A stretch of 64,000 bases of DNA, taken from positions 148,816,001-148,880,000 of the forward strand of contig CM075651.1 in the NCBI GenBank assembly GCA_037953625.1. Reading direction: 5' to 3'. Below are positions 11,942 through 21,982 of this stretch, piece after piece. The notes beneath the pieces were generated by a model. The model was given only the letters and a program-made list of their open reading frames with translations, was not told the origin of the DNA and searched no databases. This DNA comes from Crotalaria pallida. Taxonomy: Eukaryota; Streptophyta; Magnoliopsida; Fabales; Fabaceae. Each line of letters begins with the position of its first letter. The stretch's first letter is position 1. The position numbers and the translations under genes were made by a program.

Positions 11942-13870
11942 CTATTTCTAACCTTTGTGAACATATTCCATCATTTTGATATTCATTTTTACAAAGAATC
12001 AAAGCCACTCTATTCTCTCTCACTTTCTCAAGATCAAAGCTTTAACTTTTACATTCTTTGATCAAGAATCTTGAATCTCTCATGTTGATCTTTTCATAGC
12101 TTTTGAAAGAGATTCATAGGATTGTTATTTTGTTTTCATTTGAGTTGTAATCTTTGCAAGAGCCAAGCTATCTACAACAATTGGAAGTCTTGGTTGTGAG
12201 TCAAGCAAAGTTATATTGGAAGCCTTGGTGTGGCATATCATCAAGCACTTGGAAGCCTTGTTGTGTTAACAAGCAATTGGAAGTCTTGTAGTAAAGCAAG
12301 CATTGGAAGTCTTGTTGTGGGGTATCGGCAAGCAAGAGAAGAGGTTAGATTAGATATCAATAGGGTTACAAGGCAAGGGTGTGGTATCTCTTGTAGGCTA
12401 GCAAGAAGGGAGTCTTGTGAGGCATTTACTTGTAATTTGAGAAACTCTAATTCCTTATAGTGAAGAATCTCTCTTGGTTGAAGAGGGGACTGGAGTAGCT
12501 TTCAAGTGGATGAAAGTGAACCAGGATAAATCACTGTGTCGTATCTCTAAACTCTCTACTCTTTACATTCTTGTTATTCATATTGTTCTTGGTTGAAAAC
12601 CTAGAAAAGATTGATTTTCATAATTGATTGAATTGAATCTTTATTGTTCAAATTGATAAAGGGAAAATCATTTTCATAACTAGGTTAATCAATAAGAATA
12701 TTGGTGTTAATCATTTCCACTGAATCTTTGATTATACATGTTAATTGATTGATTTTCGTGTTTGATTGAAAAGTGATTAATCCATTAATAGAGGCATTAA
12801 TCGATTAGTTTATGTTATTAATCGATTAAGGCTAAAGAATTTTGTGAAAATCATTTGTTTTAATCGTTTTGATTTGTTTCTTGCGAAAATCTTTCAAGGT
12901 TTACCTAACACCTATTCAACCCCCCCTTCTAGGTGTTCTCCTAGTGTTTCCTAGTTTTTTCACCCACCGATTGTAGTTCTTACATGGGCAAGAACAAGTT
13001 ACCCAGATGTGCAGCCACCACCTTACAAAAAGCAACCTGGAAGGCCAAAGAAGAAAAGGACCAAGGAAGCTGGTGAGGTCAAGAGGAATGATTCTGAGAT
13101 GACAAGAAAAAGATTGATTGGAAGGTGTAGTAGGTGTAGATCTCAGGGGCATAACAGGAGCACTTGTCCACTTCCACCACCACCACCACCACCACCAAGC
13201 CAACAAGATGAATCTGCCACTCGTACCCAACCTACAAGTCAAACCCAACCTACAGGTCAAACCCAACCTACAACTGAAACCCAACCTAAGAAAAGGGGAA
13301 GAGCAAAGAAAGTTGTTACTGAATGTGCAAGTCAACCTGTTGGTGTTGGTGCAGAAGTTCAGAGCCAACCCCCACCAAATCAACCTATTTCTCACAGCCA
13401 ACCACTACCAAATCAACCATCTTCTCAAGCACCAAGTGGGAAAAAAAGAGGAAGACCAGTTTCAGCATCTGGTGCACCAAAACCAGCACCAGTTTCAGCA
13501 TCTGCTTCAGCACCAGCTTCAGCATCTGGTGCACCAAAACCAGGACAAGTTTCAGCATCTGGTGCACCAAAACTAGCACCAACCTTTCATGCACCAAGAC
13601 CAGCACTTGCTTCATCCTCTGGTGCACCAAGAGTAGCACCAACACCAACAACTACAGCACCAGTATCTAGTGCTACTCGTTCACATGCTCTGGTTGATGC
13701 AAACAAGAGACAAAAACTGCCAACAGTGAGAGGCAGGGGCAGGAGCAACATATGGAGGATTTGAAGGCTTTTGTTCTTATGTGTTGCACTTGGTTGTTCT
13801 ACTTTAATGAGCTTATGACTCTATTTTGCTAATGACTCTGTTTTGATATGTAATGACTTTGTTTTGGTTT

Positions 13871-13945
13871 GTAATGAGCTAATGACTCTATTTTGGTATG
13901 TAATGAGCTAATGACTCTATTTTGGTATGTAATGAGCTAATGACA
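13871..13945 (+). repeat. Tandem repeat between the two convergent MULE genes
   Basis: Units of about 30 bp built on TAATGAGCTAATGACTCTAT and TTTTGGTATG, with degenerate units from about 13805. They lie in the 413-base interval between the transposase stop and the stop of the opposing gene. Confidence 0.85.
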
Positions 13946-14177
13946 GTATGTTATCAAGGTTTTTTTATCAAGGTTTTATGTTCACTCTGTTATCAGTATG
14001 TTATCAAGGATTTATATTCAATTTGTTTTGAAATGCTGAAGGAACAAAGAAAACATGAAAGTGAAGCTACAAAGTTAAGTAATTTCATTAATCAAAGTGA
14101 AACTTCATTACATAAACAACAACACATTTCTCATCCTTACTTCAAGTACATCTTGTTGCTATGTCCTTTCTCTGTTC

Positions 14178-14631
14178 CTATTGCCCAAAAAAATAAAAAA
14201 AAAACAGAAAAATTACATTCACTCCAAAACTAACAAATGTGGTTAACTTAAAAAACTTCAAATTTTTTCTGCTCTCCATCAACGATGTTTGCAGCTTCGC
14301 AATGTTTCTTCTTTGTCTCGTGATGACAACATCTCTTTCATCATAGGCAAACACTTCATCTTCTTTGTGCCACCGAAAAAACCCACATCCAGCATTCTCA
14401 CCTTCCTTCAAAGAAAAAGAAAAAAATATCTCAAAAGAGCGAAACATCCCAAAATTAAAAGGAAATCAGGTAATGGAAAGCAAAATGAACCTTGTAGAAC
14501 CTGCATCCCCAAAACTTCAAACCCTTGTTTGCAGTCTTCTTCTTCACTGTGCGAAGAACAACATAGTCCATACAACCACAAATCGGAGCTCCAACTCCAC
14601 TAGCAGTCCCAAACGAAGACGAAGACTCCAT
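14178..14631 (-). CDS. GRF-type zinc-finger protein with C-terminal membrane segment, second gene of the MULE
   Basis: Exon 1 runs 14631-14491 (47 codons), donor AAG/GTTCAT. Exon 2 runs 14405-14178, acceptor CTTTGAAG/GAAGG. The frame joins in phase 0 to give 122 residues. An N-terminal Ser-rich stretch is followed by four Cys in the pattern CGC...GCRFY...GCGFF with FFRWHKED, which fits the GRF zinc finger. A basic, probably helical segment follows (about residues 70-98), then a hydrophobic Phe/Val-rich tail ending FYFFGQ that could span a membrane. GRF fingers bind nucleic acid in other proteins; the role here is unknown. It is convergent to the transposase and starts 121 bases inside the right inverted end, which probably drives it. 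No stop or frameshift is seen, unlike the transposase. It could alternatively be a captured host gene. Confidence 0.8.
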
Positions 14632-14752
14632 GTGAGATTCGCGATTTCTAAAGGATCATGAACTAGAAGACATTCTTCAGTTTGAGAGAAGAATTGGGGG
14701 AAGAGGGGTAACTTGAACCCGAGATTCAATTTCCTCCTAATAAGCTTTCTTC

Positions 14753-14975
14753 TCCGAAAACGATGCTGTTTTAGGGTTAGCTATGAAACGGCGTCGTTTT
14801 ACTTATGCCCTAAACGACGTCGTTTTACTCCTCCGTTAATTTAATAACGATTGGTAACGGAAGGATATAAGTGTAAATGTGGGAAAAGATAAAGGACCAA
14901 ATAATTCCAAAAAAAAGATAAATGACCAAACTGAATCTAAAAAATAAGATAAAGGACCAAATATGCAATTAAGCC
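14753..14975 (-). repeat. MULE right terminal inverted repeat, 223 bp
   Basis: Complement of the left end with few differences, including the AAACGACGTCGTTT motifs and GGACCAAA units. It probably serves as promoter of the minus-strand GRF gene. Confidence 0.93.
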
Positions 14976-14984
14976 TTTAATTTT

Positions 14985-15320
14985 TATAAAACTCGCTGAG
15001 CCTTCAGCGAGGGTCATAAAATTAAAATTTTATAAATTTTGTAACCCTCCCTTAATTTTATAACCCCTCGCTGGACCCTTGTTATAAAAATTAAATTTTT
15101 ATAACACTCGCTGACCCCTAACGAGGGTTATAAAATCAAATTTTTACAACACTCGGTGCGGGGTCAGCGAGGGTTATAAAATCAGGGTTAGCTGGACCCT
15201 TAGCGAGTGTTATAAAATTTAGCTGATGGTCCAGCGAGCGTTATAAAATCAAATTTTTATAACATTCGCTGATGGGTAAGCGTGCTGGTCATTTTGTATG
15301 GCACGCTTACCCTCAAGCGA
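14985..15320. repeat. Alternating-orientation CACTCGCTG / CAGCGAGGGTTATAAAA repeat cluster
   Basis: At least eight units of AGCGAGGGTTATAAAA or its complement TTTTATAACACTCGCT, separated by TCAAATTTT or GGACC pieces. They can pair as hairpins. The layout resembles subterminal repeats of cut-and-paste transposons. They belong to the outer element. Confidence 0.8.
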
Positions 15321-15720
15321 GCCACCCTGCAACCGTGAAAAAAAAACGATAACAACATGTTCTAACTTAACACTTACCACACTAAACCTATTCTTGTAGA
15401 AGAATATGAACTGGTTGCAGGGAAACCAGTTGTATATAAGAGAAACTAGTTGTATAAGAAATGTGGGTTTGTGTTGATGAAGAGTGGAGGAGGAAGGTGC
15501 GGCTGCTGGAACATGAGGAAGAAAAGAAAATGTTGCATGCATGGGGAAGGAGGGGCATTTTGGGTAGTTTGTTTTTTAGTAAGGTTAGTAGTATCTTTTA
15601 AAAAAAAAAGTGGTTAACTAATTAACGGGGTGGTCAAAAAACTAATTCCCTAAATGGGTTCTTCATAAAAAAATGTGACTAGATAATACACTTCGGGCTT
15701 GTAATATAAGAAAAAAAGTA

Positions 15721-15964
15721 CTTCATTTGATTTAAAATATAAGCAGAAATAACTAACTTTCTTAAATCTTATTTCATTTCCAATAGTACTATTTTCTTAA
15801 ACATACCTATAAAATTGTTATCTCATTCAATTTTTGTTTCATTTCCCAATACTACTTTCCTAAAATATCTTTATTTTTGAGAAAATTAAATACAATCAAC
15901 TAATTTCCTTAATAAATGTGATTTTAGTTTTTTTCTTATAATATAAACCGGAGGCCGGAGGGAG
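15721..15964. mobile_element. Stowaway-like MITE, degenerate
   Basis: Right end CCGGAGGGAG followed by TA; left end worn (GTA/CTTCATTTG). The inner ATATAAGC/CTTATAATAT pairing supports inverted ends. Confidence 0.6.
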
Positions 15965-15974
15965 TACTCTCTAA

Positions 15975-16222
15975 TAGAATTGTGTAGGTTAGGTCAAATT
16001 CAACCCCAAAAATTCATAGGATGAAAGATGTCTTAGTGTTTATAAGACTTGATCAGCTGTGGATGACCTTATGGGAAGAGTCATGTTTTGATACTAGATT
16101 AGAATTGTTTATGTTAGGCATAACTCAATTCCGAAAGCTAGCTCATATATATAGGGTGAGAGATGTCTTAGTCTTTATAAGCATTGGTCGGACTGTATTC
16201 CCATCCGATGTGGGACTTACTT
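15975..16222 (-). mobile_element. TRIM-like retroelement remnant with two LTR-like copies
   Basis: Two related segments (about 15980-16060 and 16105-16222) share TTAGG..AACTCAA..CC and GATGTCTTAGTNTTTATAAG. On the minus strand the first copy begins TGTTGAAGTAAGTCCCACATC and is followed by TAGTATCAAAACATGAC, a decayed form of the methionine-tRNA primer site. Confidence 0.55.
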
Positions 16223-16227
16223 CAACA

Positions 16228-16503
16228 CTCTCTTTGTCCTTAAATATAAGTATTAGATTATGTGAATGCTTTGGTCCTTTTTATAAGGAATTGCTTTAAT
16301 TTCCAAGGACATTAATTATTTATTTTTCACAAACATCCCTATTTACTCCACAATTTTTAGAATCTCAATGATAATTATACAGTTAATTTTGAAAAAGTAT
16401 ATCAAATATTATCATTTATAATATTACTAACAATATTAACTAACTTTTTTAATCCACGCGAAGATTCACTTCAAATGCCTATATTAAGGGACGAGTGGGG
16501 GAG
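16228..16503. mobile_element. Stowaway-like MITE, degenerate
   Basis: Left CTCTTTGTCCTTAAATATAAG and right TATTAAGGGACGAGTGGGGGAG before TA are imperfect inverted ends. Confidence 0.55.
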
Positions 16504-16536
16504 TATTGTTCAAAAAATATAAGCTTGAGGTTTGTT

Positions 16537-16546
16537 TTTTGTTTTT

Positions 16547-16577
<31 letters not shown>

Positions 16578-16587
16578 GGGAGGGGGT
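16537..16587. repeat. Poly-T followed by a long G tract
   Basis: A T run is followed by about 24 G's (16557-16580), then AGGGGG. Confidence 0.95.
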
Positions 16588-16764
16588 CTAAATCATTTGT
16601 ATTCTTTATCCATCGGAGACAATTGGTATATCCTTCATTTATCGGAGACTATCTTGTTCAACCCTGGCATGATATTTTCCTACCAAGTTTTAACGTAACA
16701 ACGTTAAAAATAGGGTCAAGTTTAGAGATTAATAATGAATCGAATGTGTTCATAATTTTTTTTA

Positions 16765-17282
16765 GGCTTAATTATGTCACATGTCCTTGAAGTTTATGGT
16801 ACTTTTGCCAGATACCTTTATACTTTTTTTCAATGTCTGAGTCCCCGAAGTTACTTCTGGATTTGTCATATACCTCTACTACCAATTCTGGTCAATTTCG
16901 ATGACATGTAACATCAGAATCCTAGTCCGACGCAGGAAGTTGATAATCTAGTGTCGCGTGATGTCACGGGGGCGAAGACGACCTCTCTATTCAATTCTTT
17001 TTTTTTCTATTTTTATTTAACTAAAAATATAAAAACATTAAGTTTTTTTAGTTTTTTAAATTTTTTTAAAAAAGTATCTTCGCCCATGGGGCACCAGGTG
17101 CTTAACCTCCTGCGTCTAATCAGGATTCCGATGTTACATATCAGCAAAGTTGATCAGAATTGGTAGTAGAGACATATAACAAACCCAGAAGTAACTTCGG
17201 GAAGTCGGACATTGAAAAAAAAAAGAATAAGGGTATCTGACAAAAGTACCCCAAACTTCAGGGACCTGAGACATAATTAAGC
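16765..17282. mobile_element. Fold-back MULE derivative
   Basis: Long inverted arms start GGCTTAATTATGTC and end CATAATTAAGC. A perfect 9-bp duplication TTTTTTTTA lies at 16756-16764 and 17283-17291. The arms share blocks such as CCTGCGTC, ACTTCGGG and ATTCTGATC. The apparent ORFs inside are arm sequence, not genes. Confidence 0.85.
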
Positions 17283-17450
17283 TTTTTTTTACACCAAAAG
17301 TATTTTTTGTTTTTTAGACCAAAAGTATCCTTTAGTTGATTACTAAATGGTAATTCCCTTCAAAATGTATTATGGGTTTTGCTTCTAAAATATTTTTCAT
17401 ACACACGGCATGAAATAAACCTCTAACATCACGCTTAACATTTTCAAATT
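17283..17450 (-). mobile_element. Worn SINE family 1 copy, host of the fold-back insertion
   Basis: Poly-T, ACACCAAAAGTAT, then GTGGGTTTTGC-like, CACACGGCATG and ATCACGCTTAAC blocks follow the order of the intact SINE at 5833-6016. The fold-back element entered its A tail. Confidence 0.55.
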
Positions 17451-18660
17451 GTCTTAAATTTGTCAATTGCCTTTTTTAAGTGATTTAGATTACGCCAACA
17501 TTTTATCTATGGTAAGTTAACTAACAGAATTTATTGATACTGCTTAGCTAAGCATCATGTGATTTGTATGATGTTGATATGGTAGAAAAATAATAAAAGG
17601 TTTTTTAATTTGTGTTACACAATAGATACATGTTAAGAAACTTATATTGATTAAGTCTATCTCGAAAATAAAAAATTAATGTAATTAATGCTTATATATG
17701 AATTTTGTAAATATTTCCATTTTCAATACAGACCTATCAAATATAGGTTTTTTAGCATGTACTTAAAATCATACATGAGAAGAACCCAATAAAAAAAATT
17801 AAAAATATTAAAATGCATTTTCCATCCCTTAATTTTTCTGTATTTTCTTTGTTGCAATGTTAGCCCTTCGTCCAATCGAGCTGGTATAAGTCTTTTTCAT
17901 TTCTCCAATTTGAAATTGACAGGTTCAATTCAACCATGACCTTCTTGAAATGGAATGACATTAATTTACTGAATGATACTGTATGTATGTTTGATCATTA
18001 AATAAATCAAGTCAAATATTTAAAGATAGATAGGTGTGTCAGAGTTAAAAATCTTTTTAATGGAATGCATGACACAAATATAAACGGTTAGAACTTAGAG
18101 GTATGAGATAAGACCTTTTAATGTAATTTGGTTGAATTTCTTGGATGAGTGGATGCATAGGAATCCAAATATTTCCAACATCACTAATTCGTAATCCAAG
18201 ACTTAAACCTTTCTTAAATGCATGTATAGTTTTTTCTTCTTCTCTTACACCTATTTCTCTTGTTGAAAATTTTGATCTTGCTGCAGTTGCAATCACATGG
18301 TCAGGCATTTCATCTGGTGGATAGATATTTATTCGATTTCAAGAAGTTGAATTAAACTTTTAATTTCGAATTGGAAAAATAAAAAAGTACTATACCAACT
18401 CAATGGGACATAGGGACAAACATTTTTAATAATGTTTTTATTTAATTATTTTTCAGTCCTAGTTAGCATCACTCATGGATGCCACGTGGCACTACGGTAA
18501 ACCACACAAACAAAAACTAAAACAAGTGGGGGAAAAAAAATAAAAGCAAAAAATTTCAAATTTATCATCACATACATAAGACATGTCTAAGAATCTCAAT
18601 CAAATTCTTGAATTCTTGAATTCGTGAATTCTTGAAATCTATTATAAATAGAGATGAATG
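17451..18660. other. Spacer, no confirmed gene
   Basis: AT-rich. A minus-strand open frame at 18057-18308 (83 codons) has no recognised motif and no visible splice partner. Confidence 0.4.
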
Positions 18661-18664
18661 GGTA

Positions 18665-18808
18665 TACACTGATGGTTTTTTACACCATCGGTCCATCATC
18701 CACCGTTCATTTGTATTACTTTAATCTAAAAGTCAACGACCATAAAATGATGAATGGTGGATGATGCACTGATTGTATAAAAAACTTTACACTGTCGGTA
18801 CATTATTT
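18665..18808. mobile_element. Small palindromic MITE
   Basis: ACTGATGGTTTTTTACACC...CATCCACCGTTCAT pairs with ATGAATGGTGGATG...GTATAAAAAACTTTACACTG, giving imperfect arms of about 60 bases. Confidence 0.65.
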
Positions 18809-19467
18809 ATTTTCTCTTATAAATATAATAACAAATCTTAAATATTTTGATAAACATTCATCTAACAAACTCCTCCTTGACTAGGTGCAAATCGGGTTAT
18901 TTGTTCAGCAAGTAATCCTGATAGCTTGGTGCTCGAGAGTTTGAGACTTAATTTTCTGTTTGTGCATGTGCACGTGCATCTTTTTCTATAGCTGCTACGA
19001 TTTCTTACTGTATTGCTAGTTCATCCAATAACAGCAGGTTCAAAGCACAGGACCAATGTTTTCCTTGTACTATACTCAGAGCACAGCAATAATAATGTTT
19101 GGAATCGTTAATCTCCATTCTTTTAAAATTTGACAAACCAGAATTGTGAATGAACTAGCATAAAGAAAGATATCCAAGAGCAATCATGCCTTAGTATAAA
19201 AACTCAATAAAATATACAATTCACGCTCGCCATACAAGGTTCACAAGTTAGGCACAGGATATTTGATAAATACGAAGTTTGCAATAACTGCTCTATTTTG
19301 TATTATACAAACCCAAATGAGAGTTGGGTAAAGACAATAAAACATAACAATCAAATGAAGCTCCCTTGGGAGACTTCCAATGTTTCAACCATGCAACAAA
19401 AGATTACATGATTCTTGATCTTAATAGGGTGAGGAAATGAATGAGTGTAATATCAATGAAGTTTGTA
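18809..19467. other. Downstream flank of HEMA1
   Basis: No gene seen. The part nearest 19467 would include the HEMA1 3' untranslated region (minus strand). Confidence 0.4.
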
Positions 19468-21982
19468 TCAAGTCTCACTGTGGTTTTGTTCCACCTTGGC
19501 TCGAATCTTCTGCTCCAAAACAGATATTTCAGTCTCGAGGCTGAACATTCTATTCAAAGCATGCATGTTTTCGAGGGTCTCACTCAGAGTCCTGCTGTCA
19601 CTCCCATCACACCTCAAGTGCTGCATTGGACCATGAAGCATCTTGTTCACAATACCGCGGCTAAGATCATCAACAGCTCTGCGTGTCTTCTTTGGGATAT
19701 CGTCGCCCATCTTACCTAAGCATTTCTCAAGTTCAGCAACCCTGACTCTTTCAGCATAAGCTCTCAGTTTCTTAATGGTAGGAACAGTTTCCAACGAGTC
19801 CCTCCAAGCTTCGAATTGTTTTGATTCTTCGCTGATGATTGCCTGTGCTTCCATTGCTTTCCTTAGCCTATCCTCTTTATTAGCAGCTACAACCTCTTTA
19901 AGGTCATCGACATTGTAAACTCGCACGGACTCGAGGTCCGAGACACACGAACCTACATTCCGCGGAACTGAGATATCAATGAAAAGGCGATGGCCACCAG
20001 CACCTTGACTCGCAGGAGGAAGGTTCTTAACATGATCTTTCAAGAATAATGGGTTCTCCGACGCTGTACTAGTGAAAACTACATCGGCTTCACCAACACA
20101 GTTGAGCATTTCAGAAAGGGGTTTGTAGATTATTTCAATATCCTTTAGTTCTTCACGGATTGCAGCAACTCTCTCCTCAGTTCTATTGACAACCACCATC
20201 TTTGTACAGCCTTTTGCAACCAAATGTTTGATCACAAGTTTTCCCATCTTGCCAGCTCCAATAACTAACATCCTGGCATTACCATGTGAGGTTTCAGGTA
20301 GCTTCATCAAGGCCAATTCAACAGCAGCTGAACTGACAGAAACTGCCCCGGCAGCAATGTTAGTCTCAGTTCTAACCCTCTTCCCGACAGTAATCGCATG
20401 CTTGAATAGCCCACTAATGTTCCTCCCGAAGCCATTAACTCCTTGTCCAACTTTCACAACTTGCTTAACCTGGGCAAGGATTTGTCCTTCTCCCAATACA
20501 AGAGAGTCAAGACCTGCTGATACTTCAAAAAGATGCTGTGTGGCATCATTGTTGTAAAGCAAAAACCGATGCTCACATAGCTCTGAAACAGGAATTCCAC
20601 TTGTCTGCAAACAAGAACAGGAATTTCCAATATCTTTTAATGCACTTAAAAAAAACATATGAGAAGTGTGTGTTTGAGATAGCTTACCAAAATTTTACGG
20701 AGTTTTTGAAAAAAAAAATTGATTTTTGGTTATAAATTAAACAAATCCAAACGCGCACTAAACTTGAGTCTGGACTTACTTTCGACATCCATTCCGTGAC
20801 TTCTTTAACACCACGGTGCTGCGACAGAGCAACAACATATATCTCCATTCGGTTGCAGGTGCTCAAAACAGCTGCTTCTTCAATATGATTCAGACCACAA
20901 AGCTCTCCAATGGCTCTAGGCCATTCTGCTTCTGGAATGGCAAGTTTTTCACGCATTTCCACGGGTGTAGTATGTATACTGAGCCCAATAACCACAATGC
21001 TGCTCCTTTCCTTTGTATACCCTGTTAAAGTTAATTGTATAAATCATTTAAAGGTAAGTTAATTGCATAAATCATTTAAAGCTTGCAAGTTTTAGATAAA
21101 AAATCAGTACACGTTAGACAATGAAAGGCATATGGATCATAACCCTTGTCATTCTTAACTATTATTACTTCTGGACTGAGGCTATTTATTAACCCTCCAA
21201 ACGCTTATTCACACTCTCCATCCACATATAAAAATTTTTGCTTTTTTAATTTTCTTTTATTTTTATAAATTACGAGTGGTGGCTAACGAGGAGTGTGAAT
21301 CAACAATTAAGAGTACTAACTCAACACCTCTTACATCTCAAATCAAAGATATATTGATTTCATTCGAAGGTAGCATTTGGCACGTGGACGGAACATGATT
21401 TCAATTCTCTTAGATTTCACTACCAAAATGTTCCATTTTTCAATCACAATATCCTCCATCTACATGACTACATCTATAAAATAAACCAAAAACTAAAAAT
21501 TTAAGGTTCAAAATAACAATCATTAAGATGTATTGTAATAGTTAACTACAAGTCCTTAAAAATCCAACCACTTGAATGTGAATTATCATCCTATTTAACT
21601 CCTCATAATGAATCAAAGTATAATAATATTAAGAAAAAGAGCAAAAAGAACAAAATTCAATGCAATCATGGTAAGAACTACATATGATTGAAAAATGAGA
21701 TAAGAAAAAGGAGTTACTCTCAGCTGCAGAAGTCTTAAGTTGCTCAAGAGCAGATAGAGTGGTGCCATTATTATTAGTATTAATCTGATCAACCAACACA
21801 TCAGAAGCAGAACCAGAAGCGTCACACCTGATTCCCCCTCTCTGAACCAGAGACAGAGTCCTTCTGTTTTTTCCAAAAACAGATAAATGGGTAGCATTGG
21901 AACGCGATGAAGAAGAGGACCCACATTTCTTGAGCAACAGAGCTTCCAACTTTGCACCCGAGAAACTTGTTGACACGGCCAT
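19468..21982 (-). CDS. HEMA1: Glutamyl-tRNA reductase, chloroplast (HEMA1-type)
   Basis: Exons 21982-21718, 21021-20780 and 20604-19468 join in frame (introns phase 1 and phase 0; donors GTAACT and GTAAGT) to give 547 residues, the usual plant length. The enzyme reduces glutamyl-tRNA(Glu) to glutamate-1-semialdehyde with NADPH, the committed step of tetrapyrrole (chlorophyll and heme) synthesis in the plastid stroma. Residues about 1-60 are Ser-rich and basic, a transit peptide. The catalytic domain has VIGLSIHTTPVEMREKLA and the active-site Cys144 in STCNR. The NADPH-binding domain carries VIGAGKMGKL (about 282-292) and VVNRTEERV. The C-terminal helical dimerisation domain ends in a stretch rich in Leu and Glu. 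The three-exon layout fits plant HEMA genes. In the family it is light-regulated and feedback-controlled by FLU and heme; that is not visible here. Naming as HEMA1 rather than HEMA2 is likely but not proven. Confidence 0.96.

Larger units (their letters stand above)
11295..12984 (+). mobile_element. Solo LTR of a Ty1/copia retrotransposon, 1690 bp
   Basis: Begins TGTAAGA and ends TCTTACA, a perfect 7-bp inverted LTR terminus with the TG...CA rule. It is flanked by the 5-bp duplication TGGGC at 11290-11294 and 12985-12989. No internal region, primer site or polymerase is present, so it is a solo LTR. The length and the segment near 12480-12550 (AGTGGATGAAAGTGAACC then CACTGTGTCGTATC) resemble LTRs of Sirevirus/Maximus-type copia elements; that lineage call is tentative. 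A TATA-like CTATATAAA lies near 11933. Confidence 0.92.
8105..13764 (+). pseudogene. MULE transposase (mudrA-like), disrupted by a stop codon and a solo LTR
   Basis: Exons read 8105-10189, 10459-10940, 11040-11294 and, after the LTR, 12990-13764; the two introns have GT/AG ends and preserve the frame. Order: an N-terminal PB1-like domain (residues about 1-105), a Gly/Val-rich and then acidic linker, AT-hooks KKRGRPKRN and KKRGRPKKS, a MuDR N-terminal DNA-binding domain (about 415-490), the DDE MULE transposase core starting at VIGLDGGF, a SWIM zinc finger (CTCRKWN...CCHVIAC), basic GRPKKKR AT-hooks, and a CX2CX4HX4C zinc knuckle (CSRCRSQGHNRSTC). The tail is Pro/Ala/Ser-rich. TAG at 10687-10689 sits where the family has Trp (RF-W-SKS), a one-base TGG to TAG change. 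The LTR interrupts the codons of QWA-RTSYPDV; deleting it with one copy of the duplication restores the frame. The transposase would bind the inverted ends and cut in the nucleus. Confidence 0.93.
7460..14975. mobile_element. Mutator-like element (MULE) with two convergent genes
   Basis: Ends GGCTTAATTGC at 7460 and its complement GCAATTAAGCC at 14975. The inverted ends run 7460-7683 and 14753-14975 and are nearly identical. The flanks carry a perfect 9-bp target duplication TTTAATTTT at 7451-7459 and 14976-14984, as expected for Mutator. The element encodes a mudrA-type transposase on the plus strand and a GRF zinc-finger/membrane protein on the minus strand. The transposase is disabled by an in-frame TAG and by a solo LTR insertion. 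Confidence 0.95.
7215..15650. mobile_element. Outer non-autonomous element with long degenerate inverted ends, split by a MULE
   Basis: The left 110 bases (from about 7211) and the reverse complement of the right 110 bases (to 15650) align over roughly 100 bp with gaps: the TAGTTTTTT...GTTAATT...GTT block and a later AAAAT...CCACCCTC block occur in both. A 9-bp direct repeat with one mismatch, TAAACGGGT (7206-7214) and TAAATGGGT (15651-15659), is a likely MULE-size target duplication. Without the inner MULE the element would be about 0.9 kb with no coding capacity. Its interior holds many AGCGAGGGTTATAAAA-type units in both orientations. The exact left tip is uncertain. Confidence 0.65.

Noticed and set aside
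13118..13670. Long alternative frames over the transposase tail, both strands
   Set aside because: They arise from the Pro/Ala/Ser codon repeats of the real frame.
7460..14975. Intact autonomous MULE
   Set aside because: The TAG at 10687-10689 and the solo LTR at 11295-12984 break the transposase.
18057..18308. 83-codon minus-strand open frame
   Set aside because: No recognised motif and no second exon; could be a decayed fragment, but nothing supports a call.
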